Assembly (NCBI GenBank): GCA_017938645.1 | Contig: JAGBBE010000188.1 | Coordinates: forward strand, 21,284-85,283 | Length of the DNA stretch: 64,000 nt | Reading direction: 5' to 3' | Source: Clostridia bacterium | Lineage (GTDB): Bacteria > Bacillota_A > Clostridia > Christensenellales > Aristaeellaceae | Shown here: positions 37,860 through 46,161 of the stretch, in pieces | Layout: each line of letters begins with the position of its first letter | Numbering within the stretch: position 1 is the stretch's first letter | Position numbers and translations under genes: made by a program | Notes under the pieces: generated by a model | What the model was told of the DNA's origin: nothing | Database searches by the model: none | What the model saw: the letters and a program-made list of their open reading frames with translations, nothing else

Positions 37860-39008
37860 TTAACCCTTCACAGCGCCGCCGGTGACGCCTTCAACATAGT
37901 ACTTCTGCAGCGCCATGAACAGCACGGTGATCGGAATGGCCACCAATACGCCGCCAGCGCAGAAGCGGGTGAAGTAACCCTGATAGTCGTTGGTATTGAC
38001 CCAGCGGTAGAGACCCACCGCCACGTTGTAGCTGGCCTTGTGGCCGAAGGCTACGTAGGAAGCGAATACATAGTCGCCCCAGGGGCCCATGAAGGCCATC
38101 AGGATGGTGTAGATTACGATGGGCTTGGCCATGGGCATGATGATCTTCAGGAATACCTGGAAGCGAGTCGCGCCATCGATGCGGGCGGATTCGTCCAGAG
38201 ATTTCGGAATGGTATCAAAGAAGCCCTTGGAGATGTAATAGCCCATGCCGGAGGAAGCGCAGGAAATCAGGATCAGACCGGGAACGGCGCCCGCCTGGGT
38301 CAGACCCATCATCTTGAGCAGGTAGTACAGCACGATCATGGTCAGGAAGCCGGGGAACATGCCCAGCACCAGCACCACGTTCATGATGAGTTTACGACCC
38401 TTGAAGCGCATGCGGCTCAAGGTGTAGGAAACGCTGAGAACCATGATCGTCTGAATCACAGCGCAGAACAGCGCGATGGTCAGCGTGTTCATGAACCACT
38501 GTACGAAGTCGCAGTTGGTGGAATCCACGCAGCGCATCACATTGATCACAAGCAGCACGCCGAAGACCAGCAGAGCGCCCTTGATGTTGCCAGAAGCCTT
38601 CTCAAAGGGATTTTTGGGCTTGCGGGTGAGGAACTTCACAATGCCGAACACACCCGCCAGATTGGTCACAGCCGTCAGGATGATGGCCGGCAGATCCTGC
38701 ACCAGCGCCTTGAGGCTGAAGCCAACGCCCTGGAAGAGGAAACGGTAGTTATCCAGCGTCCACTGCTTGGGAATGACGTACGCCACCTGACCGCCGCTCT
38801 CGCCGCGGAAGGACTGGAGTACAAGGAAAACGAAGGGGCACAGCCAGATGATGCTCATCGCAATCAGGATAGCATAAATCGTGGCATTTACGCGGCGCTC
38901 ATGACCCTTCTTGGAGCGGAAATGAACTTCCTTTTCCACTTCGCGGATCACGCCCGCTTTTTCGTCAACAACGATATCGACTTCCGGAATGTTATTCTTG
39001 TTAGCCAT
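37860..39008 (-). CDS. Sugar ABC transporter permease, MalG type
   Basis: A 382-residue permease, longer than typical MalG (about 280-300) because of an enlarged region after the first membrane helix that contains further hydrophobic segments. The coupling (EAA) loop is LDESARIDGATRFQVFLKIIMP. The C-terminus ALQKYYVEGVTGGAVKG matches MalG/CUT1 permeases. It pairs with the MalF-type protein to form the channel. Its start touches the stop of that gene by one base. Confidence 0.93.
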   Translation of the reverse strand: MANKNNIPEVDIVVDEKAGVIREVEKEVHFRSKKGHERRVNATIYAILIAMSIIWLCPFVFLVLQSFRGESGGQVAYVIPKQWTLDNYRFLFQGVGFSLKALVQDLPAIILTAVTNLAGVFGIVKFLTRKPKNPFEKASGNIKGALLVFGVLLVINVMRCVDSTNCDFVQWFMNTLTIALFCAVIQTIMVLSVSYTLSRMRFKGRKLIMNVVLVLGMFPGFLTMIVLYYLLKMMGLTQAGAVPGLILISCASSGMGYYISKGFFDTIPKSLDESARIDGATRFQVFLKIIMPMAKPIVIYTILMAFMGPWGDYVFASYVAFGHKASYNVAVGLYRWVNTNDYQGYFTRFCAGGVLVAIPITVLFMALQKYYVEGVTGGAVKG

Positions 39009-40744
39009 TACTGGAAATCCTCCTCATTCTTGACGGACGGGATGAAGTTGTAGACAACCAGGTTGATCACCGCGCAGACGACGAACACGAGGATGCCCAT
39101 AACAGCCGCCAGTTTGTAGTTGCTGTCGGTAACAGTCATCTTGTACAGCCACGTAATCAGAAGGTCCGTGGTACCGGCATTGCCGGCCAGATCCAGACCC
39201 AGCGGCTTGCCCTGGGAGAGCAGGAAGATGACGTTGAAGTTGTTGATGTTGCCCGTAAAGCTGGTCAGCAGATAGGGACCGGTGACGAACAGCATGTAGG
39301 GCAGCGTGATTTTCATATAGGTCTGGAAAGCGTTCGCGCCGTCGATACGAGCGGACTCGTAGAGGTCGGCGGGGATGTTCATCAGGATACCGGTGGCGAT
39401 GAGCATCAGGTACGGAATGCCGATCCAGATATTGATGCCGATAATGGTTACGCGCGCCCAGGTGGGATCAGTCCAGAAGGGCAGCGGCTGCGAAATCCAT
39501 CCCCAGCGCATGAGCATGCCGTTGATGAGGCCGTCGGCGGCGAACATTTTGGACACGTACAGCAGGGAGATGAACTGCGGAATGGCGATGGTCATCACCA
39601 GAATGGTACGCCACAGTTTCTTGAACTTGATGCCCTTCTTGTTGATCATGATGGCGACCAGCATGCCCAGGAAGTAGTTCAGGAAGGTAGCGAAGAACGC
39701 CCAGATCAGCGTCCAGAACAGAACCTGCTTGAACGTGTAGGAGAAGGAGGGCGTAGATACGGTGCGCAGATCGGTTGCGGTAAGCTTCACGCTTTCATCA
39801 GCCTGATTGAAGACTTCGATAGCATAGGAGCCGTCGACCTGCTCAGTCAGGGTGAATTCCGTCTCAGACTCGGCGGTCAGCTTTTCAGCAGCCTCAGCGG
39901 CAGCCACGTCAGCGGTGGATACGGTGAGAATGTCGCCGTTCTTGGCGGTGATGGTCAGCGCAGCGGACTCAGCCGTGCTGCTGGTCACGTCGAAGACGAC
40001 CTTCTCATCGGGGCTGGACAGCAGGGTCTGGAAGTTCTCGGTTCCAACCCAGGTGAACAGCTTTCCCGGAGGCTGATGCTGGTTGTCATAGTTGGTGAAA
40101 GCAACCAGAATCATGAAGATAATGGGCAGAATCGTGAATACGAACACGCCGATGGTGGGCAGTGCCAGCAGGGTCTTGTGGAACTGGTTATCCAGCAGAG
40201 AAGCCATGTCATCCTTGGCGGACTTGAGTTTCTTGCCGGACTTGAGAATTTTCTCGCTCAGCTTGTTCTGCTTGACATTGACGTACCAGGTATAGAGGAA
40301 TGCGATAACAAAGAAAATGGTCAGCACGCCATAGAGCAGAATGAGGAAGGAATTGTCGCCGTAAACGGTAACGCGGCCCTTCTTCATCGTTTCCACAGTG
40401 CCCAGCGTGGAGAGTTTGCCCAGATAATCAGCTCCAAAGAACCAGACGTAGAGGTTGAATACCGTCTGGAACAGGAAAAACAGGATACCGCGCAGCCACT
40501 GGCCACGGGCAATGGAGCCAAATCCCATCACAGTATAGGAAACCTTGGTTTTCCAGTCACCCTGAACATAGGTCTTTACAAGGTCTGCGCAAAACAGGCC
40601 GATCTTCTTGAACAGACCGACGAACCACATCACAAGGCCCTTGAGCGCTCCCAGCACACGCTTGGGGAGGCTTGCAAAGAACTTCTTCAGGTTGTGGACG
40701 AATTTCTGAGGCTTGGAAAGCCTCAAGTAGTCCAGATCGTTCAT
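39008..40744 (-). CDS. Sugar ABC transporter permease, MalF type, with long N-terminal extension
   Basis: A 578-residue permease, about twice the CUT1 norm. An N-terminal region of about 180 residues is rich in Lys and has two or three hydrophobic segments before the usual first MalF helix (ALPTIGVFVFTILPIIFMI). A MalF-like extracellular insertion of about 110 residues follows (a beta-rich, Asp/Ala/Thr-rich stretch). The coupling loop is YESARIDGANAFQTYMKITLP. Such an extracellular domain contacts the binding protein in the E. coli maltose system. ATG at 40744 is preferred over TTG at 40759. Two hairpins separate it from the binding-protein gene. Confidence 0.92.
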   Translation of the reverse strand: MNDLDYLRLSKPQKFVHNLKKFFASLPKRVLGALKGLVMWFVGLFKKIGLFCADLVKTYVQGDWKTKVSYTVMGFGSIARGQWLRGILFFLFQTVFNLYVWFFGADYLGKLSTLGTVETMKKGRVTVYGDNSFLILLYGVLTIFFVIAFLYTWYVNVKQNKLSEKILKSGKKLKSAKDDMASLLDNQFHKTLLALPTIGVFVFTILPIIFMILVAFTNYDNQHQPPGKLFTWVGTENFQTLLSSPDEKVVFDVTSSTAESAALTITAKNGDILTVSTADVAAAEAAEKLTAESETEFTLTEQVDGSYAIEVFNQADESVKLTATDLRTVSTPSFSYTFKQVLFWTLIWAFFATFLNYFLGMLVAIMINKKGIKFKKLWRTILVMTIAIPQFISLLYVSKMFAADGLINGMLMRWGWISQPLPFWTDPTWARVTIIGINIWIGIPYLMLIATGILMNIPADLYESARIDGANAFQTYMKITLPYMLFVTGPYLLTSFTGNINNFNVIFLLSQGKPLGLDLAGNAGTTDLLITWLYKMTVTDSNYKLAAVMGILVFVVCAVINLVVYNFIPSVKNEEDFQ

Positions 40745-40786
40745 GCTTTCACCAACCAATGCTTTATTTTATCCGGTGGGTGCAGA

Positions 40787-40822
40787 CGCACCCGACCGTT
40801 CTTTTCAAAACGGACGGGTGCG
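40787..40822 (-). promoter_or_regulatory. Intercistronic hairpin ahead of the malF-type gene
   Basis: The arms CGCACCCGACCGTT (40787-40800) and AACGGACGGGTGCG (40809-40822) pair with a single mismatch, with an 8-nt loop. There is no T-run after it on the minus strand, so it is more likely an mRNA-stabilising stem than a terminator. Confidence 0.6.
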
Positions 40823-40860
40823 AAAAAAGGCAGGCCGGAAGCGTATGCTCCCAGCCCGCC
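40823..40860 (-). terminator. Partial terminator directly after the binding-protein gene
   Basis: A 14-bp stem with three G-U wobbles (arms 40860-40847 and 40842-40829) and a 4-nt loop, followed on the minus strand by six T. Placed between the binding-protein gene and the permeases, it would lower permease expression relative to binding protein. Confidence 0.75.
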
Positions 40861-40871
40861 GTATGAATTGA

Positions 40872-42074
40872 TTACTTGGCGATGTAGGTGCCAGCGGTGG
40901 TCTGGAAGGTGGTCATGACATCAAGCAGCTGCTCATCGGTGTAAGCATCGTACTTGTCGGCCAGGATGTCGTCGCCCAGAGCGGTAGCCAGAGTCCAGTA
41001 TTCGCCGGGATACTGGCCCTGACCGATGCAGTACTGCAGCTGAGAAGCCAGAGCGGACAGAGCCACGTCAGCCTTCACGGCTTCGGACTGCTGAGCTTCG
41101 ATGTTGGAGGGGCCCCAGCCCACAGCGTCGAAACGGGCAGCCTGAACCTCGCCGGAGGTCAGGTACAGAGCCAGAGCGTCGCAAGCAGCCAGCTTGGCCT
41201 CGTCAGTCTGGGGCTTCACGCCCAGCATCTTGAAGCCGCCGAAGCCGCCCAGCTGATAGCCGTCCACGGTGGGCAGCTTAACAGCAGCGTAGTTGTCGCC
41301 CAGGATTTCCTTCACAGCAGCAGCATCCCAGGTGCCGTCAACGATGGCGCCGAGGTTGGTAGCGTTGGAAGCGGAGGAGCCGTTCACGTGAGCGGGAGAC
41401 TGAGCCAGCTTGATCATGGACTTCAGAGCCTTCACGCCGTTTTCGGAAGCGTAGTCGCAATCCATGGCAACCAGGTTGCCGGAGTCATCGGTGGAGTAGG
41501 TCAGGGTGCAGCCAGCGCCGAAGAAGAACGCAGTCTGGTACCAGCCGGAGTTGATTTCCATGTAGAAGTTCTTGCCGGCCTTTTCGCAGTCAGCCAGAAC
41601 AGCCTCGAGGTTGGTGGGATCGGTCACAACGGACTTGTCATAATACATGAAGTAGCCGTTGTCGGAGGTCATGGGATAAGCGTACATCACGTCGCCCATG
41701 GTGACGGCGGACACGGAGCCGGCGTCGTTCTGAGCAGTAACGATTTCAGCGTTTTCGGGAGCAACGTCGATCAGAGCGCCGGCAGCAACCAGACGGTTGA
41801 GCTGGTCCTGAGCGAAGCCGAAGATGTCAGCGCCAGCTTCCACGTCGGTCAGCATGTTGGAAGCAGCATCGCCTTCGCCAACGGGCTCGACGGTAACGGT
41901 CATGTTGGCATAGTCGGGGTTGGCAGCCTTGAAAGCTTCAACCTGAGCCTTGGTGAACTCAACGGTAGCTTCGGCAACCCAGATCTTGATTTCGCCGCTG
42001 AAGCCTTCAGCGTTGGCGCTGACGAGGGACAGGGCCATCATCATGCACAGAACCAGAGCAAGGATCTTTTTCAT
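40872..42074 (-). CDS. Extracellular sugar-binding protein of the ABC transporter (maltodextrin type)
   Basis: A 400-residue family 1 solute-binding protein. The signal peptide is MKKILALVLCMMMALSLVSA (cleavage probably after SANA). There is no canonical lipobox, so anchoring is unclear. The mature part has the MBP-like fold: IKIWVAEATVEFTKAQVEAF, the hinge region GADIFGFAQDQL, AYPMTSDNGYFMYYDKS, INSGWYQTAFFFGAGC, and the C-terminal QYPGEYWTLATALGDDI. With the neighbouring amylase, malto-oligosaccharides are the likely ligand. The C-terminal domain of the giant protein at 58671 is a close paralogue. Its promoter is strong and carries two dyads. Confidence 0.93.
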   Translation of the reverse strand: MKKILALVLCMMMALSLVSANAEGFSGEIKIWVAEATVEFTKAQVEAFKAANPDYANMTVTVEPVGEGDAASNMLTDVEAGADIFGFAQDQLNRLVAAGALIDVAPENAEIVTAQNDAGSVSAVTMGDVMYAYPMTSDNGYFMYYDKSVVTDPTNLEAVLADCEKAGKNFYMEINSGWYQTAFFFGAGCTLTYSTDDSGNLVAMDCDYASENGVKALKSMIKLAQSPAHVNGSSASNATNLGAIVDGTWDAAAVKEILGDNYAAVKLPTVDGYQLGGFGGFKMLGVKPQTDEAKLAACDALALYLTSGEVQAARFDAVGWGPSNIEAQQSEAVKADVALSALASQLQYCIGQGQYPGEYWTLATALGDDILADKYDAYTDEQLLDVMTTFQTTAGTYIAK

Positions 42075-42098
42075 GTGGATATCCTCCTTATGATTTTG

Positions 42099-42115
42099 CG
42101 AGAGAGCATCTCTCG
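42099..42115 (-). promoter_or_regulatory. Hairpin in the leader of the binding-protein mRNA
   Basis: Perfect 7-bp arms CGAGAGA and TCTCTCG with a 3-nt loop lie in the 5' leader, about ten bases upstream of the ribosome site. It may protect the 5' end of the mRNA. Confidence 0.55.
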
Positions 42116-42118
42116 TAT

Positions 42119-42140
42119 AAACAGACAGATCTGTCTGTTT
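42119..42140 (-). promoter_or_regulatory. 22-bp perfect palindrome downstream of the -10 box
   Basis: AAACAGACAGA followed at once by its exact reverse complement. It lies roughly at +5 to +26 of the binding-protein transcript. Either an operator for a dimeric repressor or a 5' mRNA stem. Confidence 0.7.
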
Positions 42141-42151
42141 GATTGTTAAAA

Positions 42152-42184
42152 ATTATATCACAGCGTTTTGGCATTGTCAAAACG
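42152..42184 (-). promoter_or_regulatory. Strong promoter of the sugar ABC operon with overlapping dyad
   Basis: TTGACA (42180-42175), 17 bp, TATAAT (42157-42152), a full consensus match. A perfect inverted repeat, CGTTTTG (42164-42170) and CAAAACG (42178-42184), spaced by 7 bp, covers the -35 box and looks like a repressor site. Confidence 0.88.
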
Positions 42185-42227
42185 TTTGCACAGATTTTCC
42201 ATGTCTTTTTTGGTAAAATTTTTGTTA

Positions 42228-43739
42228 TCATTTTGTTAGTACAACGATGGCATTGGGTGCAAGAGTCAAAAATGTACCATCCGTTTCGCAACAGACAACG
42301 GTATTTTCATCAGACGCATCCAGCACACCGGCAAGCGTCAGGCCGGGCACTTCCAGCCGATATTCCTGCATCCCGGAGGCTGAGAAATTGATCACAATAT
42401 AGCTTTCTTCTCCATTCCATGTGCGTTTCATCACGCAGATGTTTCCATCCTCAAACACGAACTCATTTCTGCCTCTGGCAATGGAGGGAACATCCAGCTT
42501 GAGATGGTTGAGCTTTCGGCAGTAGTGCAGCAGTGAGTTCTCATCTGCCATCTGATCATCCACACAGGGATAGAAGTACTCGATCTTCGTTACCCCGGGA
42601 GGCTGCTGCGTCATGTCGCCGTCATTCCAATACATGGCCAGACGCTTGTTTGGATCATCGCCGGAGCCGACCATGCCGATTTCCTCGCCATAGTAGGTAA
42701 AGGTCGCGCCGCCCATCATATTAAGAATGCCCTCTGCGAACTTGGCACGCTGGAGGGACTGTCTGGCCTGCAGGCTTCCGATGGCGCGTCCTGTGTCGTG
42801 ATTGGCCAGGAACGGCGCCCAAATGGTTTCGCCAAGCGCTTCCTCATACTGCTGCATGGCTTTCACATATACCGAGGCAGGCTTGCTGCGCGCGCGGACG
42901 GTTTTGGCAATGCTGCCTTCAGCCTGCGACGCAGGGAAGAGAAAGAAACTGTCGATTCCGCTCTGATAGTATTCAGCAATCACCGTAAGGCCTGCCCATG
43001 CCTCGCCTACCAGATAGGTTCCTGGCTTTACCTCCTCCGCCATACCTTTAAGCCAGCGAAGAAATTCCACATTGCGAGCCGTATCGGCAGCATAGTAACT
43101 GGTCACAGCATCCAGACGGAACCCATCCACGCCGCAGTCGTTAAGCCAGAAATCGAAGATGCGGCGGATTTCCTCCCGAACAGCTTCGCTGTCCAGATTC
43201 ACATCCGGCATGCCTCCGCCGGAAAACTGTTCTTCGTAATACCAGCCGGACTCCGCGACCGGAACCTGTTTCTGACCATTTTCCTGAGAAAAACAGTAGA
43301 AGTCCACATGCGGATGGCTGACGTCACCCTTGCGAAGCGCCTCGCAAGCCTCCAGAAAATACGGGTGCTGACTGGAGGAATGATTGATTGGCAGATCGAT
43401 AATCAGCTTGATTTTTCGTTCGTGACATTCCTGTACCAGCGCGCGGAAATCCTCCAGCGTGCCGTACTGACTGTCGATGCCGTAATAGTCCGTCACATCA
43501 TATTTATGATAGCTGGGACTGGGCATAACGGGCATCAGCCACAGACCCGTGTAGCCCATGTCCTCGATATAGTCCAGCCGTGAACGCAGACCGTTCAGAT
43601 CGCCGATTCCGTCGCCGTCCGAATCCTGAAAGGAATAGACGAAAATCTCATACCAGTTTTCATAATGATCGCCCAGTCCCAGACAGACCGAAGGAATCAG
43701 CATCACCAGCGCAGCCATCAGACATGCTATGCGTTTCAT
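42228..43739 (-). CDS. Secreted alpha-amylase, GH13
   Basis: A 503-residue GH13 enzyme with a signal peptide (about residues 1-21). The (beta/alpha)8 barrel has the four conserved regions: DLPINHSS, GFRLDAV with nucleophile Asp210, VGEAW with acid/base Glu246, and LANHDTGR with the transition-state Asp315. A calcium-like loop DSDGDGIGDLNG is near residue 39. The C-terminal beta domain is about 420-503. The sequence most resembles oligosaccharide-type GH13 enzymes. It would cut starch or glycogen outside the cell into fragments for the ABC importer encoded next door, though it has its own promoter. Confidence 0.93.
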   Translation of the reverse strand: MKRIACLMAALVMLIPSVCLGLGDHYENWYEIFVYSFQDSDGDGIGDLNGLRSRLDYIEDMGYTGLWLMPVMPSPSYHKYDVTDYYGIDSQYGTLEDFRALVQECHERKIKLIIDLPINHSSSQHPYFLEACEALRKGDVSHPHVDFYCFSQENGQKQVPVAESGWYYEEQFSGGGMPDVNLDSEAVREEIRRIFDFWLNDCGVDGFRLDAVTSYYAADTARNVEFLRWLKGMAEEVKPGTYLVGEAWAGLTVIAEYYQSGIDSFFLFPASQAEGSIAKTVRARSKPASVYVKAMQQYEEALGETIWAPFLANHDTGRAIGSLQARQSLQRAKFAEGILNMMGGATFTYYGEEIGMVGSGDDPNKRLAMYWNDGDMTQQPPGVTKIEYFYPCVDDQMADENSLLHYCRKLNHLKLDVPSIARGRNEFVFEDGNICVMKRTWNGEESYIVINFSASGMQEYRLEVPGLTLAGVLDASDENTVVCCETDGTFLTLAPNAIVVLTK

Positions 43740-43771
43740 CTTTGTTTTCCTCCCGATGTTTCTCTGGGTGT

Positions 43772-43800
43772 ATCATAGCATATTTCATTCCGGATGACAA
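43772..43800 (-). promoter_or_regulatory. Promoter of the amylase gene
   Basis: TTGTCA (43800-43795) and TATGAT (43777-43772) with a 17-bp spacer; it starts right behind the dacF terminator. Confidence 0.78.
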
Positions 43801-43801
43801 A

Positions 43802-43830
43802 CAACGCCCTGTCAGTGCGACAGGACGTTG
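43802..43830 (-). terminator. Terminator after dacF
   Basis: The arms CAACGCCCTGTC and GACAGGACGTTG pair over 12 bp with one mismatch and a 5-nt loop; a short T-tract (TTG TTTG) follows on the minus strand. Confidence 0.65.
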
Positions 43831-43835
43831 TTTCA

Positions 43836-44978
43836 TTATTGAGCCATTGCTTCCGGCTGCGCAGGCCAGCTGCGCATAATCCGATTCAGTTCGTAGGAAT
43901 AATCCCGTTTGGCCAGCGTTTCCGCCGTAACCAGCGGTACGCTTGCCAGTACACGCTCCCCCATCATCAGCTTTGCTTCGCCAACCTGATCTCCTTCGAT
44001 AGTACCGGCCGGAATCTCGTCCGGCAGTTCATACATCCACACCGGAATCTGGCCTTTTCGCACCGGGGCCTGCAGCGTCTGTGCTGCGCGGATGCAGACC
44101 GTTTCCTGCTGCCCTTCCGCAACCGGAAGCACGCGAACGGTTTCGCCTTCCTCCAGAGCAACGTAGTTCTCATACTTCGCAAAGCCCAGATCCATCAGCC
44201 CTGCAGCCTCTTCAAACCAGTTGCCGCAGTTGAGTACCACGCCGATCACTTCCAGCCCGTCGCGCCTTGCACCGAATACCAGACATCGGCCTGCTGCCTT
44301 TGTGTATCCGGTTTTGATGCCGGTAGCTCCTTCATAGGTTGAAAGCAGTTTGTTTTTGTTGTTGAGTATCCGGGAATAGCTTCGGCCTTCCCACGGGATC
44401 GATGCTCTCTGGGTACTCACGATTTCACGGAACAGTTCATGGCTCATCGCCTCGCGGGCAATCAGTGCAAGATCTGCCGCCGTGGTATGATGTCCTTTGA
44501 CCGGCAGCCCATTTGGATTGATAAACACTGTATTCAGGCATCCGAGTTCCCTGGCGCGTTCTGTCATCATCCGGCAAAAGGTTTCAACGTCTCCGCCGAT
44601 GTGCTCGGCAATGGCAACAGCTGCATCATTGCCGCTGGAGAGCATCAGCCCATAGAGCAGGTCCCGCAGGAGAATCTTTTCTCCGAGGCCAAGATAGATA
44701 CTGGTTCCAGGTACCCCATATGCATTGCGTCCAACCGTGACCACCTCGTCCAGCTTCCCGTATTCCAGTGCCAGAAGCGCAGTCATCACCTTGGTGGTGG
44801 ATGCCATGGGCAGCGCTTCCCCGGCGTTGTGGCTCAGAAGCACCTGACCCGTATGTCGCTCAATGAGAATCGCCGAGCGCGCCGAGGACTGGATCTCTTC
44901 CTCTGCACGCGCTCCGCCAGTGAAGAATGTAATCAGCGTACAGCAAAAAATCGCCAGAAGCGAACGCTGCTTCCTCAT
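43836..44978 (-). CDS. dacF: D-alanyl-D-alanine carboxypeptidase (DacF/PBP5 type)
   Basis: A 380-residue low-molecular-weight PBP with a signal peptide (about 1-25, ending GARA). Active-site motifs are Ser60-Thr-Thr-Lys63, Ser115-Gly-Asn117 and Lys222-Thr-Gly224. A C-terminal beta domain (about 280-370) lacks an obvious long amphipathic anchor. It removes the terminal D-Ala from peptidoglycan pentapeptides. Company with ytfJ and ytfI suggests a role in sporulation, as for DacF. The start overlaps the ytfJ stop by four bases. Confidence 0.92.
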   Translation of the reverse strand: MRKQRSLLAIFCCTLITFFTGGARAEEEIQSSARSAILIERHTGQVLLSHNAGEALPMASTTKVMTALLALEYGKLDEVVTVGRNAYGVPGTSIYLGLGEKILLRDLLYGLMLSSGNDAAVAIAEHIGGDVETFCRMMTERARELGCLNTVFINPNGLPVKGHHTTAADLALIAREAMSHELFREIVSTQRASIPWEGRSYSRILNNKNKLLSTYEGATGIKTGYTKAAGRCLVFGARRDGLEVIGVVLNCGNWFEEAAGLMDLGFAKYENYVALEEGETVRVLPVAEGQQETVCIRAAQTLQAPVRKGQIPVWMYELPDEIPAGTIEGDQVGEAKLMMGERVLASVPLVTAETLAKRDYSYELNRIMRSWPAQPEAMAQ

Positions 44979-45433
44979 GACTGCTTCTGATCCTCCGTGC
45001 CGGAATACTCGTATGTTTCAATTTCTGTCTTAAAAACCTTGTCCGCTTTCGGCTTCTTCTCCCCATTCTGGGAAAACTCCTCCAAAAGCTGGGGAAGAAG
45101 CTCCACCACACGCTCCATTGCGCCGTTTGTCTGGGCCGGAAGCATCTTTACCGTGTTCTCTCCCACCACCAAAAACCCTACAGGCTGCACCGATACGCCC
45201 GCGCCCGTGCCTCCGGCAAACGGAAGCACGTCGGTGCTCATGGTGCGGCTGCGGTGATCCTCCACAGCGTATTCCCCTCCGCCGGCCACAAAGCCAAAGC
45301 TGACTTTAGAAATCGGAATAATCGTCGTGTCCTTTGCTCCGGCCACCGGCGAGCCGACGACCGTGTTTACGTCCACCATGCCCCGGATGTTCTCCATGGT
45401 GGTCTGCATCATGCTGTCAATGGGATGCTGCAT
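44975..45433 (-). CDS. ytfJ: Sporulation protein YtfJ (GerW family)
   Basis: A 152-residue GerW/YtfJ protein. The conserved core is DVNTVVGSPVAGAKDTTIIPISKVSFGFVAGGGEY, here cited in two parts: GSPVAGAKDTTIIPISK followed by VSFGFVAGGG. GGTGAGVSVQPVGFLVV is also typical. In Bacillus, GerW is needed for germination with certain nutrients and is found in the forespore. ATG at 45433 follows GGAGGAG. It overlaps the upstream DUF2953 gene by 17 bases. Confidence 0.92.
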   Translation of the reverse strand: MQHPIDSMMQTTMENIRGMVDVNTVVGSPVAGAKDTTIIPISKVSFGFVAGGGEYAVEDHRSRTMSTDVLPFAGGTGAGVSVQPVGFLVVGENTVKMLPAQTNGAMERVVELLPQLLEEFSQNGEKKPKADKVFKTEIETYEYSGTEDQKQS

Positions 45434-45986
45434 ACTGTTTCTCCTCCGTCGCAAGCTCTGCGCGATGACGCAAAGCGGAAATGCCAAGCCTAACGCCCGC
45501 AAAAGCTACTTTGCCCAAGCGCGCGGAGAATATACCCTGCAATTCCATTTCCGTTCCCTGTGCATTGAAATCGGCTCCAATGTATCCTGTTATCTTTGGC
45601 GGAAGGGCGCCGCAGCGGTGGAGTATTTCCATCACTGTACGAATCAGCGTATAGCTGATGGCTGTTGCGGATGCATCAGAGAAGGAGAGTCGTGCCTGTA
45701 CATGCAGCCTTTCCAATCGGAAGGCCATCAGAAGCCGCTTAAACGTACCGTCGCGGATCAGAGCTGTTATCAGACCTCGTTTAGGTGAAGAAAGGCTCTG
45801 CGCAAGCGTTTTTGCCTCCATCTTTTTTTCGGATTCTTCTGCTTTGTTCTTGCGCATCACAGGCACGCCTGCCACCAAAAGCCTGATCCGCCAGCGTATG
45901 CCATGATCGATCCGCACGCCGGCATGCACCGTTACAGGCGTGATCAGGAATGCATAGACCGCAAAAAACCAGAAGTATGGGTTCAT
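45417..45986 (-). CDS. DUF2953 protein (YtfI-like)
   Basis: A 189-residue protein with one N-terminal hydrophobic segment (about residues 4-22) and a C-terminal domain with [31 protein letters not shown], typical of DUF2953; a shorter quote is [19 protein letters not shown]. In Bacillus its counterpart ytfI lies next to ytfJ, and that order is kept here, supporting a role in sporulation. The function is unknown. ATG at 45986 has GGAG about 7 nt upstream. Confidence 0.8.
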   Translation of the reverse strand: MNPYFWFFAVYAFLITPVTVHAGVRIDHGIRWRIRLLVAGVPVMRKNKAEESEKKMEAKTLAQSLSSPKRGLITALIRDGTFKRLLMAFRLERLHVQARLSFSDASATAISYTLIRTVMEILHRCGALPPKITGYIGADFNAQGTEMELQGIFSARLGKVAFAGVRLGISALRHRAELATEEKQYAASH

Positions 45987-46161
45987 CTTTGTCTCCAGCC
46001 TCCTCAAACGTATTTTTCCAATCAAAACTCATTCGATACAGCAGCCTGTGCAAAAGTTTACGGTTTATTCATATTTAGGATACCGATTCTCCATGCAAAT
46101 GAGGTATGCTGAGAGAGCATCCAAAATGGACAAGAAGATGCATTTAGGAGGATCCGTTATT

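Noticed and set aside
42150..42200. Catabolite (cre) site for CcpA at the binding-protein promoter
   Set aside because: The best matches to TGWAARCGYTWNCW differ at two or more key positions; the 7-7-7 dyad describes the sequence better.
46030..46161. CIRCE element or clear sigma-A promoter before the Hsp70 gene
   Set aside because: No TTAGCACTC-N9-GAGTGCTAA was found and the candidate -35/-10 pairs were poor.
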